Assembly: GCF_021183825.1 (NCBI RefSeq)
Contig: NZ_CP089211.1
Location: forward strand, 5,004,501 to 5,068,500
Direction of reading: 5' to 3'
Origin: Sinomicrobium kalidii
GTDB taxonomy: Bacteria; Bacteroidota; Bacteroidia; Flavobacteriales; Flavobacteriaceae
Length of the DNA: 64,000 nucleotides
The notes beneath the pieces were generated by a model that saw only the letters and a program-made list of their open reading frames with translations, was not told the origin of the DNA and made no database searches. The stretch's first letter is position 1. Each line of letters starts with the position of its first letter. The translations under genes and the position numbers were made by a program. This document shows positions 37,163 through 45,818 of the stretch, in pieces.

Positions 37163-37837
37163 TTATAGTCTGGTTAAAACCCCGATACCAATGCCCCAGT
37201 AATCCATTTTAAAGCCCGATTTGTCAATCAGTTTGGTCAGTCCTTTATTGTAGTCGGCAAGTAAGCGGATGGCGAACCTGGGATTGATCTCATATTCGAT
37301 GCCTCCGCCCAGTTTTAATCCCAGTGTATAGGAATTGTCAATGGTTTCTTCTTTATAAGCGTCATTAACGACGCCTTTTTTTAAGGCAAACAGGTTGTTT
37401 ACCCCTATTTCGACATAGGGTTTCCATTGTTCCGGAAGCACGTAATACCTTAATGTTGCGGGAACTTCAATAAACCGTAATTCAATGGTTTGCGGCTGTG
37501 GAAGAACTAGAAATTCGCAAACGGCACAATAATATGTTCCGGTAAAATCCTTATTCGAATAATATACGGCGGTATTGAGTGTTATCTTTTTTTTCAGGTC
37601 ATATTCGACATTCAATCCCACACGGTAGTTGGTTTTATTATAGTCTGCGCCATACCCGGTATGTTCGGTAAATGCAAAGCTTTCGGAACTGAGGTTGTTA
37701 TCCAAAGCAGCTGTTATGCCTACCCTGAACCTTTCCGGATTGCTTTGCGCACTCACTTGAAGGATAATACCAAACAAAAGTATAAGGGTGATCTTATAGG
37801 GCATAAATCGATATGCAATATTTATTATTGTTTTCAT
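37163..37837 (-). CDS. Outer-membrane beta-barrel protein
   Basis: 224 residues. Signal peptide is MPYKITLILLFGIILQVSAQ, if the start at 37837 (with an extra MKTIINIAYRF) is trimmed. The mature part has alternating beta strands ending GIGIGVLTRL, the pattern of the OmpW/PorT-like barrel with a C-terminal aromatic or Leu residue. Confidence 0.82.
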   Translation of the reverse strand: MKTIINIAYRFMPYKITLILLFGIILQVSAQSNPERFRVGITAALDNNLSSESFAFTEHTGYGADYNKTNYRVGLNVEYDLKKKITLNTAVYYSNKDFTGTYYCAVCEFLVLPQPQTIELRFIEVPATLRYYVLPEQWKPYVEIGVNNLFALKKGVVNDAYKEETIDNSYTLGLKLGGGIEYEINPRFAIRLLADYNKGLTKLIDKSGFKMDYWGIGIGVLTRL

Positions 37838-38032
37838 GGATTCAGAGTTTGGTGGTTATGTGGTTTTCGTTCGTTGTGTATTTTAAATAAAAATACTATT
37901 TTTACAGCATTAGGATCTCTTTATAAATATTAGTTCCAGACAGAGGCCCGAAGGCTTCTTTACAGACCCGATCAGTCTTTCCGAAATGATCGGGTATAGT
38001 TATTTAGTATCTAATTTTATAAAGAGTAAATC

Positions 38033-38674
38033 ATGAAAAACATAAAAATAGCCGTCATTGGCGGCACAGGTAAATCGGGAAAATACCTTACCGAACAATT
38101 AATTGACCGGGGTTTTCAGCTTAAATTGCTTCTCAGAAACCCTCAAAATTTAAAAATCAGGCATCCAAATATAGAAATTGTGGCAGGAAACGTAGTCAAT
38201 TATGCTGCTGTTCTTCAATTAATAAAAGATTGTGATGCTGTTATAAGTACATTAGGATTGGGTATTCCTGCCAGTGAACCTACCATATTCAGCCAATCAA
38301 CTACAAATGTTATAAAGGTGATGCAGGTATTAAACCTGCATCGCTATATTGTAACTACGGGACTTAACGTAGATACTCCTTTTGACCATAAGGGAACGAA
38401 AACAACTTATGGGACAGCGTGGATGAAAGAGATGTTTCCTGTTTCAACTGCGGATAAACAAAAGGAATATGAAATTTTGATTGCCAGTACTTTGGATTGG
38501 ACATTGGTTCGTCTTCCGTTAATAAGGCAAACTAAAGAAAGTGATAAAACAGAGGTTAGCCTGACGGATTGTCCCGGCGACAGCATAAGTGCTACGGACC
38601 TGGCCACTTTTCTTATCCGTCAACTGGATTGTGAAAGTTTTATCAGGGAAGCTCCGTTTATAGCCAATATTTAA
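38033..38674 (+). CDS. NAD(P)H-binding protein (NmrA-like)
   Basis: 213 residues, atypical SDR: KIAVIGGTGKSGKYLTEQLIDRGFQLKLLLRNP has the GxxGxxG cofactor loop, and DWTLVRLPLI the C-terminal half. Function unknown. AT-rich relative to neighbours and with very many ATT/AAA codons. Confidence 0.85.
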   Translation: MKNIKIAVIGGTGKSGKYLTEQLIDRGFQLKLLLRNPQNLKIRHPNIEIVAGNVVNYAAVLQLIKDCDAVISTLGLGIPASEPTIFSQSTTNVIKVMQVLNLHRYIVTTGLNVDTPFDHKGTKTTYGTAWMKEMFPVSTADKQKEYEILIASTLDWTLVRLPLIRQTKESDKTEVSLTDCPGDSISATDLATFLIRQLDCESFIREAPFIANI

Positions 38675-38740
38675 GTTTTTAATTCATAACCGGTGCGCCT
38701 GAAATTGCGCACTGGTTATAAAAACCAGGATTTTATCGAA

Positions 38741-39217
38741 TTACTGATTTATACCGCGATGGGTAGCTACGGTCATTCCCCAGACTATAACGCAAGACAG
38801 AAAGATGCCGATGGCATTGGCCCAGAAAGCCTGGCGGTATGGCATCCTGAACAGGTACGAAGCAATGGTGCCTGCATATACTCCTGTTCCGGGGATGGGC
38901 AGCATTACAAATATCAGGATTCCCCAAAAGCCGAATTTAGTGATGTTGGAACCTGCCCTTATCTTAATCCTCCGGGCGACTTTAACGGCACACTTTTTAT
39001 AAAATTTCCACTTTAACAGATACTTGTTTAAATGGTCTAAGAAGAATGTCATTATGGGATAGACCAGTATATTGGCCGAAAGGCAGACAATAAACGTAAT
39101 ATAGATATTTACATTGTTAAAAATAGCATATGGAATTCCAACTTTTGCCTCTCCAAAAGGGGAAATGCTCCATAAAGCGGCGATCAGGATTTCTGCTATC
39201 ACAGTATTTTTTTGCAA
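38741..39217 (-). CDS. Small multidrug export protein-family membrane protein
   Basis: 158 residues, four to five hydrophobic segments. EAKVGIPYAI and GFWGILIFVMLPIPGTGVYAGTIASYLF match the Sm_multidrug_ex family. The family name is historical; function unproven. Convergent with the SDR gene. Confidence 0.85.
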   Translation of the reverse strand: MQKNTVIAEILIAALWSISPFGEAKVGIPYAIFNNVNIYITFIVCLSANILVYPIMTFFLDHLNKYLLKWKFYKKCAVKVARRIKIRAGSNITKFGFWGILIFVMLPIPGTGVYAGTIASYLFRMPYRQAFWANAIGIFLSCVIVWGMTVATHRGINQ

Positions 39218-39357
39218 AAATAGGCATTAAAAATAGCCGGATGTTACGGGCGGTACGATTTATACGTTATTTAACATTTCCGGGACCGTTTTATAGTTAC
39301 CCAACCCCGAAAAGGGGATACTGTATATCAGGTAACAACACAAAAAAGCGGGGATTA

Positions 39358-40086
39358 TTATTTTTTTAATTTAAAAAGTTCAAATGCATTGGCTTTGGGC
39401 TTATATCCTACTTTTTCTTTGGCTTCCGTAATGTCCAGTCTTTTGTATCGGTTATCTGAAATGGCATTTAATATCTCGTACTGTATGTTTTCGGCCGCTA
39501 TACAGCTTGTTAACAGTTGGTTGAAATCATCCGGGTGCAAAAAAGCGCTAAGGTCCCTGGCATTCATCTCCGTAAAATCGGACGGGAATTCATAGGCTCC
39601 TATTCTCAGGCAGATTACCGATATATCGTTACGGTATGCGTGATATGCCGTAAGTGCCTCGCCGAAACACTTGGATACTCCATAAAGGTTTCCGGGCCTT
39701 ACGGGCATGTTTTTGTTTATTTGAATGTCTTTGGCATAACCTTCTATGGTTTGTGCACTGCTTGCCAATATAAACCTCCTGCAACGCTGCTTAATGGCGG
39801 CATTTAATATGTTCTTTGTATTTATCATGTTGGTGTGCAAAACCTGTTCGAACGTTGCATCCGGATCGGGCACTCCTGCCAGGTGAACTACGGTATCCAT
39901 ATCTTCACAGGCCTTTTCGTACGTTTGCTCATCGGCAAGATCTCCTTTAACTATTTCTACATTTTCGGGGAAAACGGAATTTTCTGCCTTTATGTCCATC
40001 GCCCTGAAGTGATAATCGCGATGATGGTTTTGAATAAAGTACCTTCCTATTTTTCCAAAACCTCCTGTTATCAGGATATTTTTCAT
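39358..40086 (-). CDS. NAD-dependent epimerase/dehydratase-family protein
   Basis: 242 residues, extended SDR: ILITGGFGKIGRYFIQNHH (NAD loop), DTVVHLAGVPDPDATFEQV, LASSAQTIEGYAK, GNLYGVSKCFGEALTAYHAY (Tyr and Lys of the active site) and ICLRIGAYEF. Likely uronic acid or sugar-nucleotide dehydrogenase-like; substrate not assignable. Confidence 0.88.
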   Translation of the reverse strand: MKNILITGGFGKIGRYFIQNHHRDYHFRAMDIKAENSVFPENVEIVKGDLADEQTYEKACEDMDTVVHLAGVPDPDATFEQVLHTNMINTKNILNAAIKQRCRRFILASSAQTIEGYAKDIQINKNMPVRPGNLYGVSKCFGEALTAYHAYRNDISVICLRIGAYEFPSDFTEMNARDLSAFLHPDDFNQLLTSCIAAENIQYEILNAISDNRYKRLDITEAKEKVGYKPKANAFELFKLKK

Positions 40087-40169
40087 GTATAGCTGTTTTT
40101 AAGGTTTAAAGGTATATAAAATTGCCATTCCCCCGGTTTGTCGGGAAATGGCAATTCTTATAACGTCTT

Positions 40170-40437
40170 TTAGGCCTCAAAAGTCCTGTCCAGTCCAAAA
40201 CACTCACCCAATGGTGTAGTGCTTTTAAGGATTTTAGTGAGGTAATAAAGCGAATAGGCCATTTCATCGCCCTGTTTGTGGTGCTCGTGGGTTGGCGATG
40301 AGTTGAATGGCGTGGGCTACATAGTAACGCAGGAGGGCAAGCGTTTCATAGCTGTCTACCAGCAGTTCTACATAGGTTTCGCCGTTCGGGTTGGTTTTAA
40401 GCGTGTCTTTGTACGCTTCGAAATCTAAGGTTTTCAT
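40170..40437 (-). pseudogene. Frameshifted mini-gene B
   Basis: Starts MKTLDFEAYKDTLKTN and runs to ...HAIQLIAN; then one extra base (G run at 40289-40291) shifts the frame so the annotated reading ends PRAPQTGR. If one base is removed, the frame continues HEHHKQGDEMAYSLYYLTK and ILKSTTPLGECFGLDRTFEA to a TAA at 40170, giving 88 residues. The length (268 nt) is exactly one base over a multiple of three. Probably a small gene recently disabled, or a sequencing error. Function unknown. Confidence 0.55.
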
Positions 40438-40459
40438 AAATCTTTGAATTTTAGGAATA
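40438..40459 (-). repeat. Repeated leader of the mini-genes, copy B
   Basis: On the minus strand ATTCCTAAAATTCAAAGATT precedes the mini-gene B start codon; the other copy is at 40564-40584 before mini-gene A. One mismatch in 20. Confidence 0.55.
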
Positions 40460-40484
40460 TGAAAACCCGTATGGTTTAGGTGTC

Positions 40485-40563
40485 CTACGCTTCAAAGAAG
40501 GCGTTGCGGTTGTTTCCAATACCGCCACCATACCGTACGGGCAAATCGTGTTCTATTAGTCAT
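40485..40563 (-). pseudogene. Frameshifted mini-gene A
   Basis: ATG at 40563. Without the extra base it would read MTNEHDLPVRYGGG then IGNNRNAFFEA, 25 residues, to a TAG at 40485. The interval is 79 nt, also one base over a multiple of three. Its text before the ATG is nearly the same as that before mini-gene B (ATTCCTTAAATTCAAAGATT against ATTCCTAAAATTCAAAGATTT). Confidence 0.4.
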
Positions 40564-40584
40564 AATCTTTGAATTTAAGGAATT
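40564..40584 (-). repeat. Repeated leader of the mini-genes, copy A
   Basis: ATTCCTTAAATTCAAAGATT immediately before the ATG at 40563, matching the copy at 40438-40459. Confidence 0.55.
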
Positions 40585-40689
40585 GTAAAGGTACGGAATT
40601 TTCAGGGGTTTTGGTAGGGAGGGGGAGTTTTTGTGGTGTTTTGGGGTGTTGTTGATGGGAGGTATTGTTTTTTTGCTTTGGTTTGGGTT

Positions 40690-40713
40690 GACACGGGCCT
40701 GGAGGCTCGCGCC
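40690..40713 (+). repeat. REP hairpin A
   Basis: Core GGCCTGGAGGCTC with the flanks GACAC and GCGCC. It matches the other two copies at about 21 of 24 bases; the stem is one base weaker because A97 is G here. Preceded by a G/T-rich stretch (40620-40690) like the one before copy C, and followed by GATGCTG/CAGCATC at 40721-40749. Confidence 0.75.
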
Positions 40714-40720
40714 GGTTAGA

Positions 40721-40749
40721 GATGCTGTCAGTTATAAACTGGCAGCATC
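40721..40749 (+). repeat. Second hairpin next to REP A
   Basis: GATGCTGTCAGTT-ATA-AACTGGCAGCATC, 13-bp arms with one mismatch. Confidence 0.6.
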
Positions 40750-40769
40750 CAAGGATCACGGACAAAATT

Positions 40770-41165
40770 CTATTTATTTTCATTGTGATATAAATCCAGA
40801 AACCTATTCATAAAGTATTTTTTTTCCTTTATGGTTCGGATTCTGTAATTAATATAAAATGCTACGATAAGGATGGATATTATTCCGGAAAAAATCCAAT
40901 TTCCCTTTATCAATAAAGCAATAAAAACAATGAAAAAAATTAAAGACAAAGCTTTACAGGCTATATTTACAGGTGGTTTGAATCCGGCTTTTATTTCAAA
41001 CCTCTTTTCATCATTAAGTATTCCGTAAACTCTGTAGTTGTTAGGAAAATTGGGGCGTTGTAATTCAAATTTTTTAAGTCCTATACTCCCTTTATAAAAC
41101 CTATTGGAAATTAGTTTGTTGAGGACATCAATTGATCTGTTATTTTTAGGGATTTTCTATGTCAT
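40770..41165 (-). pseudogene. Membrane protein gene with a stop at codon 3
   Basis: Reading from the ATG at 41165: ATG ACA TAG, then 128 open codons to a TAG at 40770. The open part reads KIPKNNRSIDVLNKLISNRF, YKGSIGLKKFELQRPNFPNN and two hydrophobic segments (about KALSLIFFIVFIALLIKG and WIFSGIISILIVAFYI). Sequence texture is clearly coding, so either this is a recent nonsense mutant, or translation starts elsewhere (no ATG, GTG or TTG in a good position). Confidence 0.55.
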
Positions 41166-41191
41166 TTAATGCTTACTATAAGGAAGAACCA

Positions 41192-41695
41192 TTAATTATA
41201 AGGAATAAATTCACTACCATATTTTATGGCTATTTTATTGTCATCGTTTAAATTAATAAATGTGAAACTGCAATGTTTGTTTAATATATGGACCTCTTGC
41301 GATCTATTTATTTTAATGCTCAATTGATTTAAGGTTGAAAGTTTTCCGAGTTCAACATCTTTGGCAAATCCAAGGGGTTTATCCGTAGTTATTTTGCGGG
41401 AAAACATTTTTTTGCCATTTCTAAATACTTCCACATAATCATTATCGAAACCATCTTCAAAAAGCAAAACGGCAATATCTTTTTTATTTTTATCACATTT
41501 GTTTTCTTCTATAAAGACTTCATAATCTTGAATACTATTCAACTTATTTTGTTGATTCAAGATAGTATTTTTCTTTTTAAGTTTGTTTGAATTACTACAC
41601 GACCAAAAAGTAGTAATAGACATAATTATTAGGATAATATTGTACACTGCATTTTTATTTTTTACGGGCCGTTGTAAACGCTTTTGAGATGGCAT
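41192..41695 (-). CDS. Lipoprotein of unknown function
   Basis: 167 residues. MSITTFWSC (about 25-33) is a lipobox with Cys33, so the true start may be the Met at 25 or the ATG at 41695. The mature part is Lys/Asn/Ile-rich: DIAVLLFEDGFDNDYVEVFRNGKKMFSRKI, like small beta-sandwich lipoproteins. AT-rich codon use unlike the neighbours; probably acquired. Function unknown. Confidence 0.65.
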   Translation of the reverse strand: MPSQKRLQRPVKNKNAVYNIILIIMSITTFWSCSNSNKLKKKNTILNQQNKLNSIQDYEVFIEENKCDKNKKDIAVLLFEDGFDNDYVEVFRNGKKMFSRKITTDKPLGFAKDVELGKLSTLNQLSIKINRSQEVHILNKHCSFTFINLNDDNKIAIKYGSEFIPYN

Positions 41696-41771
41696 TCGTT
41701 GTAAACGGACGCCAGTTCGCCATTCATTGGCGGAAACATTCCGCTTTCCGCTTGTTTGTATTACTCATGAA

Positions 41772-42854
41772 TTATTGTACCTCCGTTTCGGTTAGTTCGG
41801 TTAGTATTTCTCTTAATTTTTCGGGCTTGACATTTCGGGCTATAATTTTACCTTTCCTGTCCTGTAAAACATTATAGGGTATGGTTGTAAGCCGGTATTT
41901 TTCACCTGTTTTATTCAAAGAATCTATGACCTGTATCCATTTGAGTTTATCTTCCTGTATGGCAGTTTTCCACTTGTCCGGACTTTTATCTATGGAAACT
42001 CCCAGTATTTCAAAACCATCCTTATGAAAAGTACTATAAACTTTGCTTAGTTCCGGATTTGTTTTCCTGCATGGACTACACCACGAGGCCCAAAATTCAT
42101 ATAACACATAGTTGCCTCGCAGCGAATCACTATCTACTAATTTTCCTTCGGGATTTGGGAGTTCGATCTTTGGCGGAGTTTTTCCAATGTTTAATATTTT
42201 TCTTCTTTCAATGATATTCCGAATGTATCTTAAATCCTTTTTGTCCTGGTAAGTTGTATCCATTTGCTCAAGCAGATATTGCATCTGTTCACTTTTTAAA
42301 TACCCGTAAAAATTGCTTAGGGAAGCCAGTTTTTGACCGCTTAATACAGATTGAGGATTGGTTTTTATAAATTTGGAAAGGTTATCGTAGAGTATGGCTT
42401 CCCTTATGCTGTCATTTTCTTCCTGAGCAAAGGTATCCTCCATTTTGGCTTCGAAATCTTCCTTTAGTTTTTGACTGGTGGAACCGCTGATACTATCCAT
42501 GTCCAATCCTTTTATATCTGATCCGTTATATTGGAATATGTCGTATTTTAATGAAATATCTATAGTACTGTTTTCAAGCATAAAAGAAGCTACGGTCATA
42601 CTTTCTCCTGATGTTGGGGACCCGGGAAGTAAAGTGGCCTCAAGTGGTTGTGAAACTTTTCCTTTAAACCGGAAAGAGGCGTCTTCCACAAGGGTGCTGT
42701 CTAAGATATCATTATAGTCTAAATAAATATACCCTTCATAGTTGTCACTAATATCCCCGGTAATCAAAAAACCGGGGTCTTCTTTGTTTTCCTGACATGC
42801 AAAAAGAACAGGGAGAAGAATTATTAAAGCAGGTTTTAGAACTGTTGGTCTCAT
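41772..42854 (-). CDS. DUF4369/TlpA-like disulfide lipoprotein
   Basis: 360 residues from the ATG at 42854; an upstream frame start at 42896 is rejected because MRPTVLKPALIILLPVLFAC is a lipoprotein signal with Cys20. N-terminal DUF4369 beta domain (GDISDNYEGYIYLDYNDILD), helical middle, then a thioredoxin domain with an intact CxxC: WASWCSPCRKTNPEL, Cys259 and Cys262, KWIQVIDSLNKTGEKYRLTTIPYNVLQDRKG. Reduces periplasmic disulfides or acts as an envelope thiol oxidoreductase. Confidence 0.9.
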   Translation of the reverse strand: MRPTVLKPALIILLPVLFACQENKEDPGFLITGDISDNYEGYIYLDYNDILDSTLVEDASFRFKGKVSQPLEATLLPGSPTSGESMTVASFMLENSTIDISLKYDIFQYNGSDIKGLDMDSISGSTSQKLKEDFEAKMEDTFAQEENDSIREAILYDNLSKFIKTNPQSVLSGQKLASLSNFYGYLKSEQMQYLLEQMDTTYQDKKDLRYIRNIIERRKILNIGKTPPKIELPNPEGKLVDSDSLRGNYVLYEFWASWCSPCRKTNPELSKVYSTFHKDGFEILGVSIDKSPDKWKTAIQEDKLKWIQVIDSLNKTGEKYRLTTIPYNVLQDRKGKIIARNVKPEKLREILTELTETEVQ

Positions 42855-43002
42855 GGCGATGTATTTTGTATATTTTAAGGAAAAGAGCGCTGCCAATTGT
42901 TGTAAAATGAAGGAACAGCCTCATTTTCTACAACAATATACTCCCTTTCCCTATAACATCCAACATTTTCCCTTACTTAACTAAAACACCAAAAGCCCTA
43001 TG

Positions 43003-43028
43003 CCGGCGCGAGCCTCCAGGCTCGTGCC
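43003..43028 (-). repeat. REP hairpin B (inverted)
   Basis: Complement of the same 24-26 nt element: core GAGCCTGGAGGCTC inside GGCAC and GCGCC flanks. It sits 23 bp downstream of the RAYT stop codon and is inverted relative to copy C on the other side. Confidence 0.8.
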
Positions 43029-43050
43029 ATTTTCCAATTAACATTAAGTA

Positions 43051-43617
43051 TTACATCATCCCCAACCACAAACCATCACTATCTATTTCCAACACCGTTT
43101 CATCTTCCGCATAGTTCCTGGCGCTACTGTATTTCCAATCCTCCGGGTTGGTTACAAAACCTGCTTTTACCGGATTGTTGTGGATATATTCTATTTTTTG
43201 CTTGATTACTTTATCGCTCCACAGTTCTATGGGTTTATTGTGTTGTTGCCAGAACTGTCTTTTGGACACATTGCTTCTGGCTTTTCCTGCTTTTTCGAAC
43301 ATTTGTAACATCCATTCCTTTCTGCTTTCCAAAGGATTTTCTTCTATGGCCTTAATCAGTTTTTTCGAAGTAAATCCTTTAAGGTCCCGTAACAATCCGG
43401 AAGGATCTTCATTAGCAGAACGAAATACTAAATGCACATGATTTGACATAAAGCAATAAGCAAAGATTTCCATGCCTTTGTTATGCCTGCAATATTGCAG
43501 GCTTTCCGCTAAAATGGAATAATAAAGCTGTCGTGTAAAAACATCTATCCAATATACCGTAGCAAAACTTACAAAATATGCTGCTGATTTGTTATGGAAT
43601 TTGTATTTACGGCTCAT
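43051..43617 (-). CDS. REP-associated tyrosine transposase (RAYT, Y1 family)
   Basis: 188 residues. The HUH endonuclease motif is SNHVHLVF (His-hydrophobic-His, about 56-58) and the catalytic helix carries Tyr in EYIHNNPVKAGFV (about 150), then WKYSSARNYAE. These are IS200/IS605-related Y1 enzymes that act on REP hairpins by a single-stranded mechanism. The gene is flanked by inverted REP copies at 43003-43028 and 43675-43698. Confidence 0.92.
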   Translation of the reverse strand: MSRKYKFHNKSAAYFVSFATVYWIDVFTRQLYYSILAESLQYCRHNKGMEIFAYCFMSNHVHLVFRSANEDPSGLLRDLKGFTSKKLIKAIEENPLESRKEWMLQMFEKAGKARSNVSKRQFWQQHNKPIELWSDKVIKQKIEYIHNNPVKAGFVTNPEDWKYSSARNYAEDETVLEIDSDGLWLGMM

Positions 43618-43674
43618 TTTTTATGGCATGTGTATGGGTGGGTGTGGTTTTATTGTTTTTATGGTTTGGCACGA

Positions 43675-43698
43675 GGCACGAGCCTGGAGGCTTGCGCC
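43675..43698 (+). repeat. REP hairpin C
   Basis: GGCACGAGCCTGGAGG then CTTGCGCC, 58 bp upstream of the RAYT start. Stem CGAGCCT/AGGCTTG (one G-U) with a GG loop; outer GGC/GCC pair after an A-C mismatch. A partial GGCACGA precedes it at 43668. Confidence 0.8.
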
Positions 43699-43708
43699 AG
43701 GGAGGTTT

Positions 43709-44305
43709 TTATATTCTATTTAATATTTCAGACTTTTTGGAGTCAAATTCTTCCTTGCTAATCAAATCATTTTCCAGTAGTTGTTTCAATTTTTTCAGAT
43801 TTTCCAGCAGATCGTCTTTTTGTTCAGTACTTTCTTTTTTACTCTCATTGGTTTGTACAACAACTCCACCGGCTGCCGCTCTGGCGTTTTCCAACTCTCT
43901 TTGTCTTCTGTATTCTGTCATTTCTTCTTCGCGTTCCTGTGCATACCGGTAAAGCAGTCTGGCCTGTGCCTTTGGAAGATATTCCATATAGTGTCTGCGT
44001 CTTCTTACAGTTACTGCGGTGAAGGTAGCTCCCATAATGCCTTCTTTTATATGGCAGTCTGCCACATCTTTCCACATAAGATCTTCGAAGTTCATTGAAA
44101 GTCCGAAACTCTTGGGCATACAAAAAATGATTCGCCTGTTTGTAAGTGCAATGCAATCGGGCGACATATTTAGCATTGGTTTTTTCTGTACAGCAATGTA
44201 TTCGATTGTCTCGTTGCGTGTTAATAATTCAGATAATTTTCGAAGCGCCTTTTCAACAGCCTTTGGGTTTTGTTTTTCGTTCAAAAACTTTTTAATATCT
44301 TCCAT
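43709..44305 (-). CDS. PH-like and SHOCT-domain protein
   Basis: 198 residues. Residues 20-110 resemble a bacterial PH domain (LLTRNETIEYIAVQKKPMLNMSPDCIALTNRRIIFCMPKSF), an arginine-rich middle (VTVRRRRHYMEYL) and coiled-coil follow, and the last 30 residues are a SHOCT motif: LKKLKQLLENDLISKEEFDSKKSEIL. SHOCT domains act in oligomerisation. Function unknown. Confidence 0.87.
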   Translation of the reverse strand: MEDIKKFLNEKQNPKAVEKALRKLSELLTRNETIEYIAVQKKPMLNMSPDCIALTNRRIIFCMPKSFGLSMNFEDLMWKDVADCHIKEGIMGATFTAVTVRRRRHYMEYLPKAQARLLYRYAQEREEEMTEYRRQRELENARAAAGGVVVQTNESKKESTEQKDDLLENLKKLKQLLENDLISKEEFDSKKSEILNRI

Positions 44306-44423
44306 GTTATTATTTTCGATTGATATATTAATTGTTACAAATACTCTTTGCCAGCTATTACTGGCGCTGCTAGTTTACAACGAGAACCAACTTTACAGGC
44401 CCCCCGTAATAAACCTTCCTTCA

Positions 44424-45479
44424 TCAATCATTATCATAATACGCCACCACATCCAGAAGCTGTTTTTCAAACTTGTATATATCGTCTATGGATTCAATTT
44501 TCTCTTTTATTTCGTTTTTGTCTTCGTCAAACAGGCTGATGTATTTTACGCCGCCGTTCAGGTGAAGTCGGCATATGGGCTTTCGGTTATTGTCGTCCAG
44601 TAAAATACCGAAGTACGATTGTGTATCGCGATGAACCACCCGGCTTTTATCTACCTTTCTTCGTAGGATGGCAAGCACTATCTGATAGGCTTCCAGTTCT
44701 TCTTCTGTGGTTTCAATTTTGCTTTTGGGTTCCTCTTCGATCTCTTCTTCGGCCTGCTGTTTTTCCTGCTCCTTGTTTAATGCGGAATTCAGCCGGTCGT
44801 TTACTTTTTCACTGATAATCTGGTTAAAGGCCTTGTTGACGATCTCGGTGAATTCCTCCATGACCTTGGCCGTTAAACGTCCGCCATAGGCCCTGTTTGC
44901 AAATAGTTTTACAAAATCGTGAGAAGAAGCGGCAAGTTCCTGTTCCATCACTGCCTTGATCTCACTGGTATATTTCAGGTTGCTTGCGTTATCGATGATC
45001 TTCAGGACATCAAATTTCGACTTGTGGAACTTTTCAATCTCCTTGGCCGTGTTCTCCTTTAGTCTGGTAATATCAAACTCCAGAAATGGCTTTTTGTCCA
45101 TTTTGTTCGTTTCTTCCAGGTCGGTGTAAAACCTGTAGTTCACCCCGTTGGTCAGGAGGGCGAACCTTGTTTTGGTGACGTGAAAATACCGGAACAGTTG
45201 TGAATTGTGTACATCCAGGTTTTGCTTCCAGTGTTTGCATTCAACAATCAGTATGGGATCTCCGTTCTGGAATATGGCATAATCTACTTTTTCCCCTTTC
45301 TTAAGCCCTACATCCGCAGTAAATTCGGGGACAACTTCGGTAGGGTTAAAGGTGTCATAGCCCAGGATGTTGATAAAGGGTAAGGTAAAAGCGTGTTTTG
45401 TGGATTCTTCGGTGTCAATTCTGTCTTTTAATTGTTCAACCTTGTCGGCAAGTCCTTTTAGTTGGTTGTATAATTCCAT
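44424..45479 (-). CDS. Stand-alone HsdR-N-type PD-(D/E)xK nuclease
   Basis: 351 residues. The N-terminal domain is the type I restriction HsdR N-terminal family: PFINILGYDTFNPTEVVPEFTADVG, then the catalytic motif KVDYAIFQNGDPILIVECKHWK (Asp ... Glu-x-Lys). No helicase motor or specificity subunit follows. The C-terminal part has a Glu-rich coiled section and YFGILLDDNNRKPICRLHLN. Stand-alone members occur near mobile or defence elements; substrate unknown. Confidence 0.88.
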   Translation of the reverse strand: MELYNQLKGLADKVEQLKDRIDTEESTKHAFTLPFINILGYDTFNPTEVVPEFTADVGLKKGEKVDYAIFQNGDPILIVECKHWKQNLDVHNSQLFRYFHVTKTRFALLTNGVNYRFYTDLEETNKMDKKPFLEFDITRLKENTAKEIEKFHKSKFDVLKIIDNASNLKYTSEIKAVMEQELAASSHDFVKLFANRAYGGRLTAKVMEEFTEIVNKAFNQIISEKVNDRLNSALNKEQEKQQAEEEIEEEPKSKIETTEEELEAYQIVLAILRRKVDKSRVVHRDTQSYFGILLDDNNRKPICRLHLNGGVKYISLFDEDKNEIKEKIESIDDIYKFEKQLLDVVAYYDND

Positions 45480-45818
45480 GTCTTTTGTGTTTTAGGTGTA
45501 TAGAATGGACTGGTTTTTACGTGCTTTTCTTTTCAGTATGGCAGCACTTGTTGCCATAGTGCGGAAAACGGATGGTTTCAAATAAATTAGACTGATTACT
45601 ACATCATATAAATACCCCAGATCTTATTAAAAGTCCCAACATCTTTATAATTTTCTTACAATTACAGCCTCTTGTGAATAAGGGCTGCGCTAATATGAAA
45701 CAAATTACATACACTTCTTTGCGGGTTCCCGTAATGTGCAGTATACCTCCCAAAAAATCGCCCCGCCATTCACCGTAAAAAGCAAATGGCAGGGCGAAAA
45801 TCCTGACCGCAAGGGGTA
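45480..45818. other. Gene-free interval
   Basis: About 340 bp with no ORF of note and no hairpin beyond weak ones. Confidence 0.55.

Noticed and set aside
40556..40813. Open frames in the G/T-rich tract near REP A
   Set aside because: Translation is low-complexity and covers the REP hairpins; better explained as the context of the repeats.
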